Of a DNA stretch of 64,000 nt, positions 29,658-39,044 are shown one piece after another. Source of the DNA: Psychromonas sp. CD1 (lineage in GTDB: Bacteria; Pseudomonadota; Gammaproteobacteria; Enterobacterales; Psychromonadaceae); NCBI RefSeq assembly GCF_002239585.1, contig NZ_NDFH01000003.1, forward strand, positions 186,001 to 250,000, in the 5' to 3' direction. The position numbers and the translations under genes were made by a program. The stretch's first letter is position 1. The number at the start of each line of letters is the position of its first letter. Under the pieces are notes generated by a model. That model was not told the origin of the DNA and made no database searches. It saw only the letters and a program-made list of their open reading frames with translations.

Positions 29658-30035
29658 TCTAGAGGATCCCCGGGTACCGAGCTCGAATTCGTAATCATGG
29701 TCATAGCTGTTTCCTGTGTGAAATTGTTATCCGCTCACAATTCCACACAACATACGAGCCGGAAGCATAAAGTGTAAAGCCTGGGGTGCCTAATGAGTGA
29801 GCTAACTCACATTAATTGCGTTGCGCTCACTGCCCGCTTTCCAGTCGGGAAACCTGTCGTGCCAGCTGCATTAATGAATCGGCCAACGCGCGGGGAGAGG
29901 CGGGTTTGCGTATTGGGCGCTCTTCCGCTTCCTTCGCTCACTGACTCGCTGCGCTCGGGTCGTTTCGGCTGCGCGAGCGGTATCAGCTCACTCAAAGGCG
30001 TAATACGGTTATCCACAGATCAGGGGATAACGCAG
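29658..30035. other. pUC vector: polylinker, lac operator/promoter and ori-flanking region (non-native)
   Basis: The segment runs from the polylinker (GGATCCCCGGGTACCGAGCT) through the start of lacZ-alpha. It continues through the lac operator at 29722-29742, the lac promoter and CAP region, and the stretch GCTCACTGCCCGCTTTCCAG, to the region before the ColE1 origin ending GGGGATAACGCAG. A few bases differ from pUC near the right end. At 30036 the sequence changes abruptly to AT-rich chromosomal DNA. Confidence 0.95.
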
Positions 30036-31072
30036 ACGAATTGATTGACTGAAATAGCAATATCATCTAAATCATCCTTATTATTTGAGATAACCAGACG
30101 ACGCGTTAAATCAGCATTACCTTGCCCTAAGGCACCAATAGTTTCTTTTAAAGATAAAATTGGACGATAAAAACGATTCAATAACAGAATTAGTATGCCA
30201 ATAGAAACCACAATTAAAGCGATAGCGGTAATAATCGATTCGTTTAATGCACTTTTAAGATTAGAAAAAATGATATCTTTATCTGCTGTTATTACAATGA
30301 CCCAATTAATATCATCACTTAATGAGATTGTTTCAAAATAAGAAATCGCATTCATATTTTGATAAACATACTCTAAGCTTCCCACTTTATTTCTGTCGAT
30401 TGCCCGCTCAAGAGAATTTAATTCAGGATCGCTATTTAAGTTATATTCGCGGCCATTAGCAGTGGTTGATGCAATCGTGATCCCACTTTGAGCATACAAT
30501 GCAAGTTCACCCGTTTCAGGTTTACTGCGTTTGAGCATAACATTCACAGCATCTAATTCAATATCAGCTAAAAGTACTCCTTTAAACACACCATTTAAAT
30601 AAAATGGCTCAGCAATACTCACTAATTTTTTCCCTGTAAATGCATCCGTATAAACATTAGTGACTATTCCTTTTCCTGCTTGTTGCGCTTTTTTATACCA
30701 AACTCGAGTGCGCGGATCAACGGCTGAAGCACCTTTCCTACCTAATACTGAACCATCTGTATAAGCCACTATTACACTAGTTGCATGTGACACCAAACTG
30801 ATTTGCTTAACCATTAAAAGACGACTCTCTTCGCTCCTATCTTCTGCAAATCCAGGAGCGCTTTTCTGCAATGCATATTTAAACGTCGATATCCACGTTT
30901 TAACCTTTTGTGCGGACTCTTTAACCAGTAATGACATGGCATCATTATTTTGTATATACATTTCATTTGATAACTTTTGATTTTCTAAAAAATTAGATAC
31001 GCCTAAACTTACCGCAACTAATAGTGCCGAAGAAAAAATTATTCTCCCTTTAAAACTTCTTAAAAAACCCAT
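30020..31072 (-). pseudogene. methyl-accepting chemotaxis protein, sensor half only, fused to vector
   Basis: The minus-strand frame starts at ATG 31070-31072 after a GGGGGGTGA ribosome site. It encodes a transmembrane helix (about 9-25), a periplasmic Cache-type sensor domain (about 35-275), a second transmembrane helix (about 280-300) and the beginning of a HAMP domain. The HAMP reads RPILSLKETIGALGQGNADL and ends at VNQF. Native sequence ends at 30036, and the last few codons are pUC. The signalling domain that contacts CheA/CheW is missing. The ligand is unknown; Cache domains often bind amino acids or organic acids. Confidence 0.85.
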
Positions 31073-31087
31073 AAATCACCCCCCAAA

Positions 31088-32203
31088 CACATCAACGCAC
31101 AATTAACCGGACTTAATTTCGAAAGTTTTCTATTAAAAGGTATCTTAGGATTTCTCTTGTTTGCCGGAGGCTTAGGTATCAAGCTTGATCATATGAAAGA
31201 TCAAAAATGGGAAATAACGATACTGGCATTAGGTGGCACGCTCTTCTCAACCGCCTTTGTAGGGATTGTGCTTTGGTGGGTTTGTCAACTTATTGGTTTG
31301 TCTTTTGATTTTATTTATTGTTTACTTTTTGGGGCGCTTATTTCTCCTACCGATCCCATTGCAGTCTTGGCGATTGTTAAAAAATTAAAAGCACCTAAAC
31401 GAATTGCAATCCAAATAGAAGGTGAGTCTCTGTTTAATGATGGCTTTGGCTTGATTATTTTTATTACTATATTTAGTATTGCTTTTGCAACAGGCGAGCC
31501 AACGGCGGCCTCCGTGAGTATGTTATTTTTACATGAAGCTATCGGTGGCATTTTATATGGCTTACTGCTTGGCTTATTTTTCCATTATTTAATCAGTGCG
31601 ACAGATGATAGTTCGATGGAGCTATTACTTACAATCGGAATACCAACAGGGGGATATGTTTTTGCTAATGCCCTTGGTGTGTCAGGCCCGCTGGCAATGG
31701 TCGTTACCGGTATAATGATTGGTAATTGGACGCGGTTAAAAGGGTTTTCTCAAGAAAGTAAAGAAAAACTAGATCATTTTTGGGTGTTGGTCGATGAATT
31801 TTTAAATGGTGTTTTATTTTTACTGATTGGGCTAACAATGTTGCAGTTTGTATTTCATTTAGAAGATGCGGTAGTGGTACTTATCGCAATCCCTATTGTT
31901 TTAACTGCTCGCTATTTAAGTGTTAAGCTTTCATATATTGGCTTTAACCGCTTTAGATCATATAACCCATATTCTGTTGCTATTTTAACGTGGGGAGGGC
32001 TTCGTGGAGGTTTAGCACTTGCAATGGCAATGTCAATTCCAAGTGGCATAATGGTGTTACCTGAAAAAAATATTGATGTACGGGAGATAATATTGGTCAT
32101 GACTTATGGTGTTGTCTTCTTTTCTATATTGGTACAAGGTTCAACGATTATACCCATAATTAATAAAGCTAAAATATGGCAAAAGAAAAATCAAGAAAGT
32201 TAA
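31088..32203 (+). pseudogene. CPA1-family sodium/proton antiporter lacking its N-terminus
   Basis: The frame is open from about 31064 and recognisable antiporter sequence begins near 31090 (INAQLTGLNFESFLL). Conserved elements include FLLFAGGLGIKLD, the core motif SPTDPIAVLAI with the ion-binding Asp, GESLFNDGFGL and the late TWGGLRGGLALAMA helix. Relatives of the NhaP type have about 50-60 more residues with two helices before this point. No ATG with a ribosome site exists upstream; the first possible start is TTG 31157. The 5' end is thus lost at a junction with the chemoreceptor gene. Confidence 0.8.
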
Positions 32204-32229
32204 AAGTTTTAGTTTGAACTTATTCAGGT

Positions 32230-32266
32230 AAAAAACGCGAGTTATAAAATAACCCGCGTTTTTTTT
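32230..32266. terminator. bidirectional terminator between antiporter and yeiH-type gene
   Basis: A long stem (AAAAAACGCG with CGCGTTTTTT, extended by GTTAT/ATAAC past one mismatch) carries T-runs on both strands. It lies between two converging genes. Confidence 0.85.
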
Positions 32267-32288
32267 GAGTAGAAAATAGAGGTGTGGA

Positions 32289-33233
32289 CTACAAAAATAT
32301 TTGAATATAAATAAGAGCGCAGATACTCACCATTAACCACAAAGATATCCCCAGCAGCAAAGGTTTATAGCCTGCCTCTTTAAATTGTTGCAGACTAATA
32401 CTTGCACCGATTAAAAACAAGCATAATACTAAAGTATGTTTTGATATATTAAAAATAAGTGAGTAAATATCTGCACCCTGTGGAAAGTAACTACTTACTA
32501 AAATAGCTAAGCAGTAAAAAACAATAAAAAATGGAATACGTATCTTTTGACTGCCTTCTTTAAATGCAAGGGCGCTGATTAATGCGAGTGGCACTATCCA
32601 TAGTGCCCGTGAAAGCTTTAAAGTGGTTGCAATGCGTAATGCTTCATCTCCATAAGCGGAGGCGGCTCCCACTACAGAAGACGTATCATGTATGGCTATG
32701 GCGCACCAGGTACCAAATGCATGTTGGCTCATGTGTAGTAAATGCCCCACATACGGAAAAACAAAAAGTGCAATGGAGTTTAAAATAAATATAACGGCAA
32801 GAGCATGTGATATTTGGTGATTTTTAGCTTTAATGGCAGGAGCAACGGCAGCGATGGCACTCCCACCACAAATTGCGGTGCCAGAGGCGATTAAGTGCCC
32901 CATTTTAGCATCTATTTTTAACCATTTAGTCAGCAGAGTGCCGATGATTAAAACTCCGAAAATAGAGGTGCAGATAAGTCCTATTGCATTTTTACTTATT
33001 TCGATAGCTTGATCTAAATTGATGCCAAAACCGAGACCAATAATGGAATAAGCTAATAATTTTTTGGTTATCGTCCCAGTATTTACCTTTTCAGGTATAA
33101 GACCGAAACTGAGTAACATAAAGCCGAGTATTAAAGCGACGGGAGAGTTAACGAAAGGGCTTAGGCATAAGAGAGCACAACTAAAAAAAATCAGGTCCCT
33201 TGATTTGTAGCATTTTTTAGAGGGGTGTTGCAT
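32289..33233 (-). CDS. YeiH/UPF0324 family membrane protein, putative sulfate exporter
   Basis: The protein has about 314 residues from ATG 33233 (MQHPSKKCYKS), which has an AGGA site; an in-frame start at 33278 is less likely. It is strongly hydrophobic, with 9-10 predicted helices. It contains the conserved SGTAICGGSAIAAVAPAIKA signature and an AIHDTSSVVGAA segment of this family. E. coli YeiH is the best-known member; transport of sulfate or related anions is proposed but weakly supported. It is transcribed toward the antiporter terminator and stands apart from nadD. Confidence 0.8.
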   Translation of the reverse strand: MQHPSKKCYKSRDLIFFSCALLCLSPFVNSPVALILGFMLLSFGLIPEKVNTGTITKKLLAYSIIGLGFGINLDQAIEISKNAIGLICTSIFGVLIIGTLLTKWLKIDAKMGHLIASGTAICGGSAIAAVAPAIKAKNHQISHALAVIFILNSIALFVFPYVGHLLHMSQHAFGTWCAIAIHDTSSVVGAASAYGDEALRIATTLKLSRALWIVPLALISALAFKEGSQKIRIPFFIVFYCLAILVSSYFPQGADIYSLIFNISKHTLVLCLFLIGASISLQQFKEAGYKPLLLGISLWLMVSICALIYIQIFL

Positions 33234-33339
33234 AATAAATCCTGTATTTAAAGATATTGCGAAATATTTTTCCCGCACGGAAATAGAGGGGAATATTAAA
33301 TATTATATTTAATATTCACTACATAACCGCACCTATTAC

Positions 33340-34020
33340 TTATCCGCTCGATGGGTTTTTATAAAGTTTATGTATCTGTATATAATCTTTTACCGCATTT
33401 GGGAGCAAATAATCAATACTTTTTTTCTGCAGAAGAGCCTGACGTATTTGTGAAGATGAAATCGCAAGTTGGGAAGTACTTTGAAAGTATATTTTACCTG
33501 ATAGATAGCGGTGTAAATCTTCTTTATGCAGGGTGATACATGTTTCAACTAAGGTTTTTATATTGTCATTAAAATTGCATTTCCATCCGGGGCGATGGCT
33601 AATAATAAGATGGCAGTAATTAAGAATATCTTGCCATTGATGCCAGTTATCAAAACCTAATAAAGAGTCCATTCCTAAAATAAAGCAGATCGGGGTATCA
33701 GGGTAGTCGCGCTTGATCTCTTTAAGTGTATCAATACTATAACTTGCTTGTGGGCGATTTAACTCTCGTGTATCAATATGCAATTTTTCTTGTTTTTCGA
33801 TGGCGAGGCGCACCATTGAGCAACGTTGCACTGCGCTGCACTGCATGGATGTTTTATGGGGTGCGATATGATTAGGTAATAAGAAAAGTTGTTTTAGGTC
33901 TAGTGCTTCAGAAATTTCTAAAGCGGTGCGAAGATGCCCAAAATGAATGGGATCAAAACTACCGCCAAGAAATCCAATGGCTTGTTGTGTTAAAGGGGCG
34001 TGATGTTCAGATAAATGCAT
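33340..34020 (-). CDS. nadD: nicotinate-nucleotide adenylyltransferase
   Basis: NadD adenylates nicotinate mononucleotide to deamido-NAD. It has 226 residues. The nucleotidyltransferase motif GGSFDPIHFGHLRTA is at about 19-33, and the C-terminal ISSSQIRQ motif is present. Its start overlaps the 3' end of holA by 14 bases, in the conserved lptE-holA-nadD order. Confidence 0.95.
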   Translation of the reverse strand: MHLSEHHAPLTQQAIGFLGGSFDPIHFGHLRTALEISEALDLKQLFLLPNHIAPHKTSMQCSAVQRCSMVRLAIEKQEKLHIDTRELNRPQASYSIDTLKEIKRDYPDTPICFILGMDSLLGFDNWHQWQDILNYCHLIISHRPGWKCNFNDNIKTLVETCITLHKEDLHRYLSGKIYFQSTSQLAISSSQIRQALLQKKSIDYLLPNAVKDYIQIHKLYKNPSSG

Positions 34021-35002
34021 GGCATATTCGCTCTAATAAAAGCCAACTTTGTGGACTGTTTTCTACTTTAATTGCAATTTCAAGCTCTGCTGACATATGC
34101 ACTAATTGTTCAAATTGGCGTGTATTCAAGCGGGTTAATGCTTTTCTTAGCATTTGTTTTTTTGCGGGCCAAAGCTTAGGTTGTTGTTGTTCTAATAACT
34201 GCTCCAATGCGATATTATTTTTTTTGTAACTAATCTTAAGCAATTTTTGTATTTCATTACTTAGTGTGGCACTTAATAATAAAATCTCAGTGTCTTCATT
34301 TCTTAGTTGTTTCAAAATACGTAATGAGCGCCCTTGTTGGCCATTTAAAAGGCTATCAACCCACTGGAAAAGTGAGAAATGGCAATGGGTTGTAATATTG
34401 CTCTCTACTTGTTGTAACGTTAACTTTTGCTGTGGGTAAATCAGGGCTAATTTTTCAAATTCTTGTTGAGCACCTAATAAGTTACCTTCAAAGTGCAAAC
34501 AAAGGTATTCAATGACATCATGACTTACTTCGAGTTGTAAGGTTTTTAATCGTTGAGATATCCATGCTGGGAAACGTTGCTGATTCGGGGTGAGTGTCGG
34601 CACGAACACCCCCAGAGCCTCTAATTTTTTAAACCAAACACTGCTGAGTTGTTGGTTATTAAGTTTGGGTCCTTGTATGACTAATAGTATATCTTCATTC
34701 ATTAAAGGGGTTATTTCGCGAATAAATGCGGTGTTTTCTTTACTTGTTTTAGTGAGGGTTAATATAATTATTTTTTTATCACTAAATAATGAGCGACTTG
34801 AAAAGTGGTTGAATATCTCATCGGCAGCAAAATTTGCATCCATATTAAATTGGAATGTTTCTAGATATCCTTGTTGCTTCGCGCTTTGTTTTATCTGTTG
34901 TAGAGCTTCTAATGAGAACAACATTTCATCACCAAAGATTAAGATACAGGCGGGGATCTGTTGCTTTAAAGAGGAGAGTAATTGTTCAGGGTAAATACGC
35001 AT
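34007..35002 (-). CDS. holA: DNA polymerase III delta subunit
   Basis: HolA is the clamp-loader delta subunit that opens the beta clamp. It has 331 residues. The N-terminus MRIYPEQLLSSLKQ and the LIFGDEMLFSLEAL stretch match the family, with an AAA-type fold lacking the Walker A motif as usual. It starts two bases after lptE ends and overlaps nadD. Confidence 0.94.
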   Translation of the reverse strand: MRIYPEQLLSSLKQQIPACILIFGDEMLFSLEALQQIKQSAKQQGYLETFQFNMDANFAADEIFNHFSSRSLFSDKKIIILTLTKTSKENTAFIREITPLMNEDILLVIQGPKLNNQQLSSVWFKKLEALGVFVPTLTPNQQRFPAWISQRLKTLQLEVSHDVIEYLCLHFEGNLLGAQQEFEKLALIYPQQKLTLQQVESNITTHCHFSLFQWVDSLLNGQQGRSLRILKQLRNEDTEILLLSATLSNEIQKLLKISYKKNNIALEQLLEQQQPKLWPAKKQMLRKALTRLNTRQFEQLVHMSAELEIAIKVENSPQSWLLLERICHAFI

Positions 35003-35004
35003 GT

Positions 35005-35535
35005 TTAAGGCTCGTTAGGACTTGTTGGAGTGCTTTTTAGAGAGAGCATTGTATTGATAATACGATCAGCCGCTATCATGTCAAGCTCTTTGGTAAGCAG
35101 CTCAGACTCGCGCGATTTGGCTAATGCTTGTGCAGGATCATCTAAAAAATCGCGATATAAGCTTATCTTAAACCGTTGGGTGACTTGCTCAGGACGAGTT
35201 ATCGAGTATTCAAGATTGTACCCGAGTTCTTGCTCTGCATTTTGGGCATTGCTGTAGAGTGAAATAGTACGCTCACTGCGCAGCGTTGCAGAAATTTCAA
35301 GTGTTGCTATATCTTCGCTTGGGCTTTCTACAATCTCTATACCAGCACCACGTAAGCGAATTAAGACAAAGCGGGTTAGGTCGCTATTTGGGGTGCTTCG
35401 GAGGTAAATTTTTGGGTATTTATCGACTAAGCCATCACTGCTCTTTATATGGAAACCACATCCGCTCAATAAAAAAAACAAAGAAAATAGAACAAACATT
35501 TTAATGTGGAAATAGGAACGTGTATTGTTGAACAT
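35005..35535 (-). CDS. lptE: LPS assembly lipoprotein LptE
   Basis: LptE plugs the LptD barrel and helps insert LPS in the outer leaflet. It has 176 residues with a lipoprotein signal peptide (lipobox LSGC, cysteine near residue 26) followed by GFHIKSSDG, typical for LptE. In E. coli it is cotranscribed with leuS; here a strong hairpin separates them. It heads the lptE-holA-nadD group. Its partner LptD is encoded at 57540-59891. Confidence 0.93.
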   Translation of the reverse strand: MFNNTRSYFHIKMFVLFSLFFLLSGCGFHIKSSDGLVDKYPKIYLRSTPNSDLTRFVLIRLRGAGIEIVESPSEDIATLEISATLRSERTISLYSNAQNAEQELGYNLEYSITRPEQVTQRFKISLYRDFLDDPAQALAKSRESELLTKELDMIAADRIINTMLSLKSTPTSPNEP

Positions 35536-35562
35536 AAGAAGCCTTTAATGAATAATAATAAG

Positions 35563-35599
35563 AAAAAAGGCAACAAGGGTAAAAATTGTTGCCTTTTTT
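35563..35599 (-). terminator. terminator of leuS, upstream of lptE
   Basis: A perfect 13-bp stem (AAAAAAGGCAACA/TGTTGCCTTTTTT) can terminate minus-strand transcripts just after leuS. Read-through or a separate promoter would be needed for lptE-holA-nadD. Confidence 0.8.
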
Positions 35600-35605
35600 A
35601 GAGTA

Positions 35606-38185
35606 TTAACTTGCAACAATATTTAGCAATTTGCCTGGTACAAATATAATTTTACGAATACTTTTACCTTCAGTAAATTTAACGATGTTTTCATGTGCTA
35701 AGGCAAGTGTTTCCACACTCGTCTGCGTTGCATGTGCGCTGACGGTTAATTTAGCGCGCAATTTACCATTAACTTGTACAATGATAAGCGTAGAGTCTTC
35801 AACTAAAGCACTTTCATCAACGCAAGGCCAAGGCGCTGTTAAAATATCATTACCTTCGCCTAATAGCGCGAACAACTCAGCACAAATATGCGGAGTGATG
35901 GGAGATAATAGTTTTACAACGGCAATAAGTGCTTCTTGTAAAATAGCACGATCCTGGGTGTCTTTTGCTGGTGCTTTCATTAACTTATTCATCAGTTCCA
36001 TCACAGATGCGATAGCGGTGTTGAACGTTTGACGACGACCAATATCATCGGTGACTTTTTTGATTGTTTTGTGTAATTCACGGCGTAATGTTTTTTGATT
36101 CTCATTGTGAGATTTAATGTCGAGTGGAGCAACATTACCTAATGCAATATGATCATTACTTAGTTTCCACAAACGCTTTAAGAAACGTAATGAGCCCTCT
36201 AATGCTGAATCAGACCACTCTAGCGTTTGCTCTGCTGGGGCAGCAAACATCATAAATAAACGTACGCTATCCGCACCATACTTATCAATCATCACTTGCG
36301 GGTCGATACCGTTATTTTTAGATTTAGACATTTTACACATGCCATCAAAAATAACCGGCTGTCCGTTTTCAAGTTTGGCACTGATGATTTTACCTTTCTC
36401 ATCGGTTTCAGTTATAACATCATTCGGAGATATCCATACTTTACCGCCTTTATCATCCTCATAATAAAAAGCGTCGGCTAAGACCATACCTTGTGTCAAT
36501 AATTTTTTGAAAGGTTCATCACAGTTGACTAAACCAAAATCACGTAATAACTTATGGAAAAAACGCGAATACAATAAGTGTAAAATAGCATGTTCGATAC
36601 CACCTATGTATTGATCCACAGGAAGCCAATAATTGGCCTTTTCAGGATCTAACATTTGCGTGTCACTTTGAGGTGAGCAATAACGGGCATAATACCAACT
36701 CGATTCCATAAACGTATCAAAGGTGTCTGTTTCATGGAAAGCTATTTGACCTTCGTAAGTTGTTTTTGCCCATTCACGATCGGCTTTAATCGGAGATGTA
36801 ATACCATTCATGGTGACATCTTCAGGTAAAATAACCGGTAATCTATCTTCAGGAACCGCAACAATACTACCGTCTTCTAAGGTTAACGTTGGGATTGGAG
36901 TTCCCCAATAGCGTTGACGAGATACGCCCCAATCACGGAGACGGAAGTTAACTTTACGTTTACCTTTTTGCTCGCTCATAAGTCTGGCTTCGACGGCCGT
37001 GAAGGCATCCTTAAAATTCAAGCCATCAAATTCAGCTGAATTAAAGCAAACCCCTTTTTCTGTGTAAGCGTGCTCGCTAACATCGACATCACTGTCTGGT
37101 GCTTTTATTACGGCTTTAATTTCAAGTCCGTATTGTTTTGCAAACTCATAGTCGCGCTGATCGTGTGCGGGTACAGACATTACCGCGCCAGAGCCATAAC
37201 CCATCAAAACAAAATTAGCAGTCCAAATTGGCACTTCTTTACCAGTGATAGGATGAATGGCTTTTAGGCCGGTATCAACACCTTCTTTTGGCATCGTAGC
37301 AAGATCTGCTTCGGCTAATTTTACATTTTTACATCTGTCGCAAAAAGCGTTGAGCGTAGGGTTGTTTTTTGCAGCTTGTTGTGCCAGCGGGTGTTGTGCT
37401 GCAACAGCCAAATAAGTAACGCCCATAAGGGTATCTGGTCGAGTGGTGTACACTGAAAGTTTTTGTTTACTACCGACAACTTCAAAGTCCATTTCAATGC
37501 CTTCAGAGCGTCCTATCCAATTGCGTTGCATAGTACGGACTTGTTCAGGCCATTCATCGAGTTGGTCTAAATCATCGAGTAATTCTTGTGCATATGCAGT
37601 GATTCTAATGAACCATTGCGGGATTTCTTTTTGCTCTACGAGCGCGCCAGAACGCCATCCACGGCCATTAATTACTTGCTCATTAGCAAGAACAGTTTGG
37701 TCTACAGGGTCCCAATTTACAGTTGCCATTTTTTTGTATACTAAATCTTTTTCAAGTAATTTAGTAAAAAACCATTGTTCCCAGCGATAATATTCGGGTT
37801 TGCATGTTGCAATTTCACGCGTCCAATCATAACCGAAACCTAATTGCTTAAGTTGTTTTTTCATATAAGCAATATTTTCGTAGGTCCAGCTCGCAGGAGC
37901 GGTATTATTTTTTATTGCTGCATTTTCGGCAGGCAAACCAAAAGCATCCCAACCCATAGGTTGCATGACATTTTTGCCTTGCATGCGTTGATAACGAGAT
38001 ACTACGTCACCAATCGTATAATTACGAACGTGGCCCATATGTAGTTTGCCACTTGGGTAAGGAAACATGGACAGACAGTAATATTTTTCTTTTGTGGGAT
38101 CTTCAACGGCTTTAAAAGATTCTTTTTCTTCCCAATATTTTTGAAATTTAGCTTCAATTTCTTTTGGATCATATGACTTTTGCAT
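35606..38185 (-). CDS. leuS: leucyl-tRNA synthetase
   Basis: LeuS is a class I synthetase charging tRNA-Leu. ATG 38185 ([15 protein letters not shown]) gives 859 residues, the E. coli length; an in-frame start at 38293 is unlikely. The HIGH-type motif HMGHVRN, a CP1 editing domain with the [12 protein letters not shown] loop, and KMSKSKNNG (KMSKS) are intact. A C-terminal tRNA-binding domain ends the protein. Confidence 0.98.
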   Translation of the reverse strand: MQKSYDPKEIEAKFQKYWEEKESFKAVEDPTKEKYYCLSMFPYPSGKLHMGHVRNYTIGDVVSRYQRMQGKNVMQPMGWDAFGLPAENAAIKNNTAPASWTYENIAYMKKQLKQLGFGYDWTREIATCKPEYYRWEQWFFTKLLEKDLVYKKMATVNWDPVDQTVLANEQVINGRGWRSGALVEQKEIPQWFIRITAYAQELLDDLDQLDEWPEQVRTMQRNWIGRSEGIEMDFEVVGSKQKLSVYTTRPDTLMGVTYLAVAAQHPLAQQAAKNNPTLNAFCDRCKNVKLAEADLATMPKEGVDTGLKAIHPITGKEVPIWTANFVLMGYGSGAVMSVPAHDQRDYEFAKQYGLEIKAVIKAPDSDVDVSEHAYTEKGVCFNSAEFDGLNFKDAFTAVEARLMSEQKGKRKVNFRLRDWGVSRQRYWGTPIPTLTLEDGSIVAVPEDRLPVILPEDVTMNGITSPIKADREWAKTTYEGQIAFHETDTFDTFMESSWYYARYCSPQSDTQMLDPEKANYWLPVDQYIGGIEHAILHLLYSRFFHKLLRDFGLVNCDEPFKKLLTQGMVLADAFYYEDDKGGKVWISPNDVITETDEKGKIISAKLENGQPVIFDGMCKMSKSKNNGIDPQVMIDKYGADSVRLFMMFAAPAEQTLEWSDSALEGSLRFLKRLWKLSNDHIALGNVAPLDIKSHNENQKTLRRELHKTIKKVTDDIGRRQTFNTAIASVMELMNKLMKAPAKDTQDRAILQEALIAVVKLLSPITPHICAELFALLGEGNDILTAPWPCVDESALVEDSTLIIVQVNGKLRAKLTVSAHATQTSVETLALAHENIVKFTEGKSIRKIIFVPGKLLNIVAS

Positions 38186-38390
38186 TGTAATTCTGCCCGA
38201 CGATGTAAATGAATAAAAGTAAGCTGTTAGGATACAGCAGCAATTGCTAAGCATGTCGTTTGGACATGTTTTATTATCTGTTTTTATCTCCAATAGTAGT
38301 CATGACATATCAATATATAATACGCGGTATTCTCGCCCCTTAATTTAATGCAAATAAACTCTATATCATACTGATATTAAAGGAGAAATT

Positions 38391-39035
38391 TTGATAGATG
38401 TTCTTTTGGTTGATGATCATGTCTTAATTCGTACGGGTATGAGGCGTATTATTGATGATGTACGCGGTATGCGGGTGATTGGTGATGTGAATAGTGGAGA
38501 AGAAGCGGTAAAATGGTGTCGTAATAACGTGGTCGATGTTATTTTAATGGATATTAATATGCCGGGCATTGGTGGGTTGGAGGCAATGAATAAAATTTTA
38601 CGTTTTAACGCGAGTATAAACGTTATTATGCTAACCATGCATACGGAAAATCCTTTTCCGACCAAAGTTATGCAAGCAGGGGCCGCTGGTTATTTAAGTA
38701 AAGCCGCACCGCCAGAAGAAGTTTTAAATGCAATTCGTATTGTACATTCAGGACAGCGTTATTTGTCACCTGAAATTGCGCAACAAATGGCGCTATCCCA
38801 AATATCCGATTCTGCAGATGAGCCACTTAGTAAGCTTTCTGAGCGAGAATTACAAATTATGATCATGATAACCAAAGGGTTGCGTGTGGTAGACATCTCG
38901 GAGCAGTTAAATTTAAACCCTAAAACCATTAATAGTTATCGGTATCGTTTATTTGATAAGTTAGGTATTAAAGGCGATGTTGAATTAACACATTTAGCCA
39001 TTCGTTATGGCATGCTTGATGCTGATATGCTCTGA
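38391..39035 (+). CDS. uvrY: response regulator UvrY (BarA/UvrY two-component system; GacA type)
   Basis: The 214-residue protein has a receiver domain (VDDH at 7-10, phospho-acceptor Asp in ILMDINMPG near 54, K near 104) and a LuxR-type helix-turn-helix starting at LSERELQIMIMITKG. UvrY/GacA activates the CsrB-type small RNAs. It starts with TTG, supported by AGGAGA 5 bases upstream. It directly precedes uvrC, the linkage conserved in E. coli, Vibrio and Pseudomonas. Confidence 0.95.
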   Translation: MIDVLLVDDHVLIRTGMRRIIDDVRGMRVIGDVNSGEEAVKWCRNNVVDVILMDINMPGIGGLEAMNKILRFNASINVIMLTMHTENPFPTKVMQAGAAGYLSKAAPPEEVLNAIRIVHSGQRYLSPEIAQQMALSQISDSADEPLSKLSERELQIMIMITKGLRVVDISEQLNLNPKTINSYRYRLFDKLGIKGDVELTHLAIRYGMLDADML

Positions 39036-39044
39036 GTCAGTTAG

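Noticed and set aside
28431-30044. Several open frames within the 28.4-30.0 kb block that could be read as genes
   Set aside because: They lie in pUC vector, adapters or cloned inserts. Apart from the rmuC and permease fragments they have no protein-family content and often cross insert borders.
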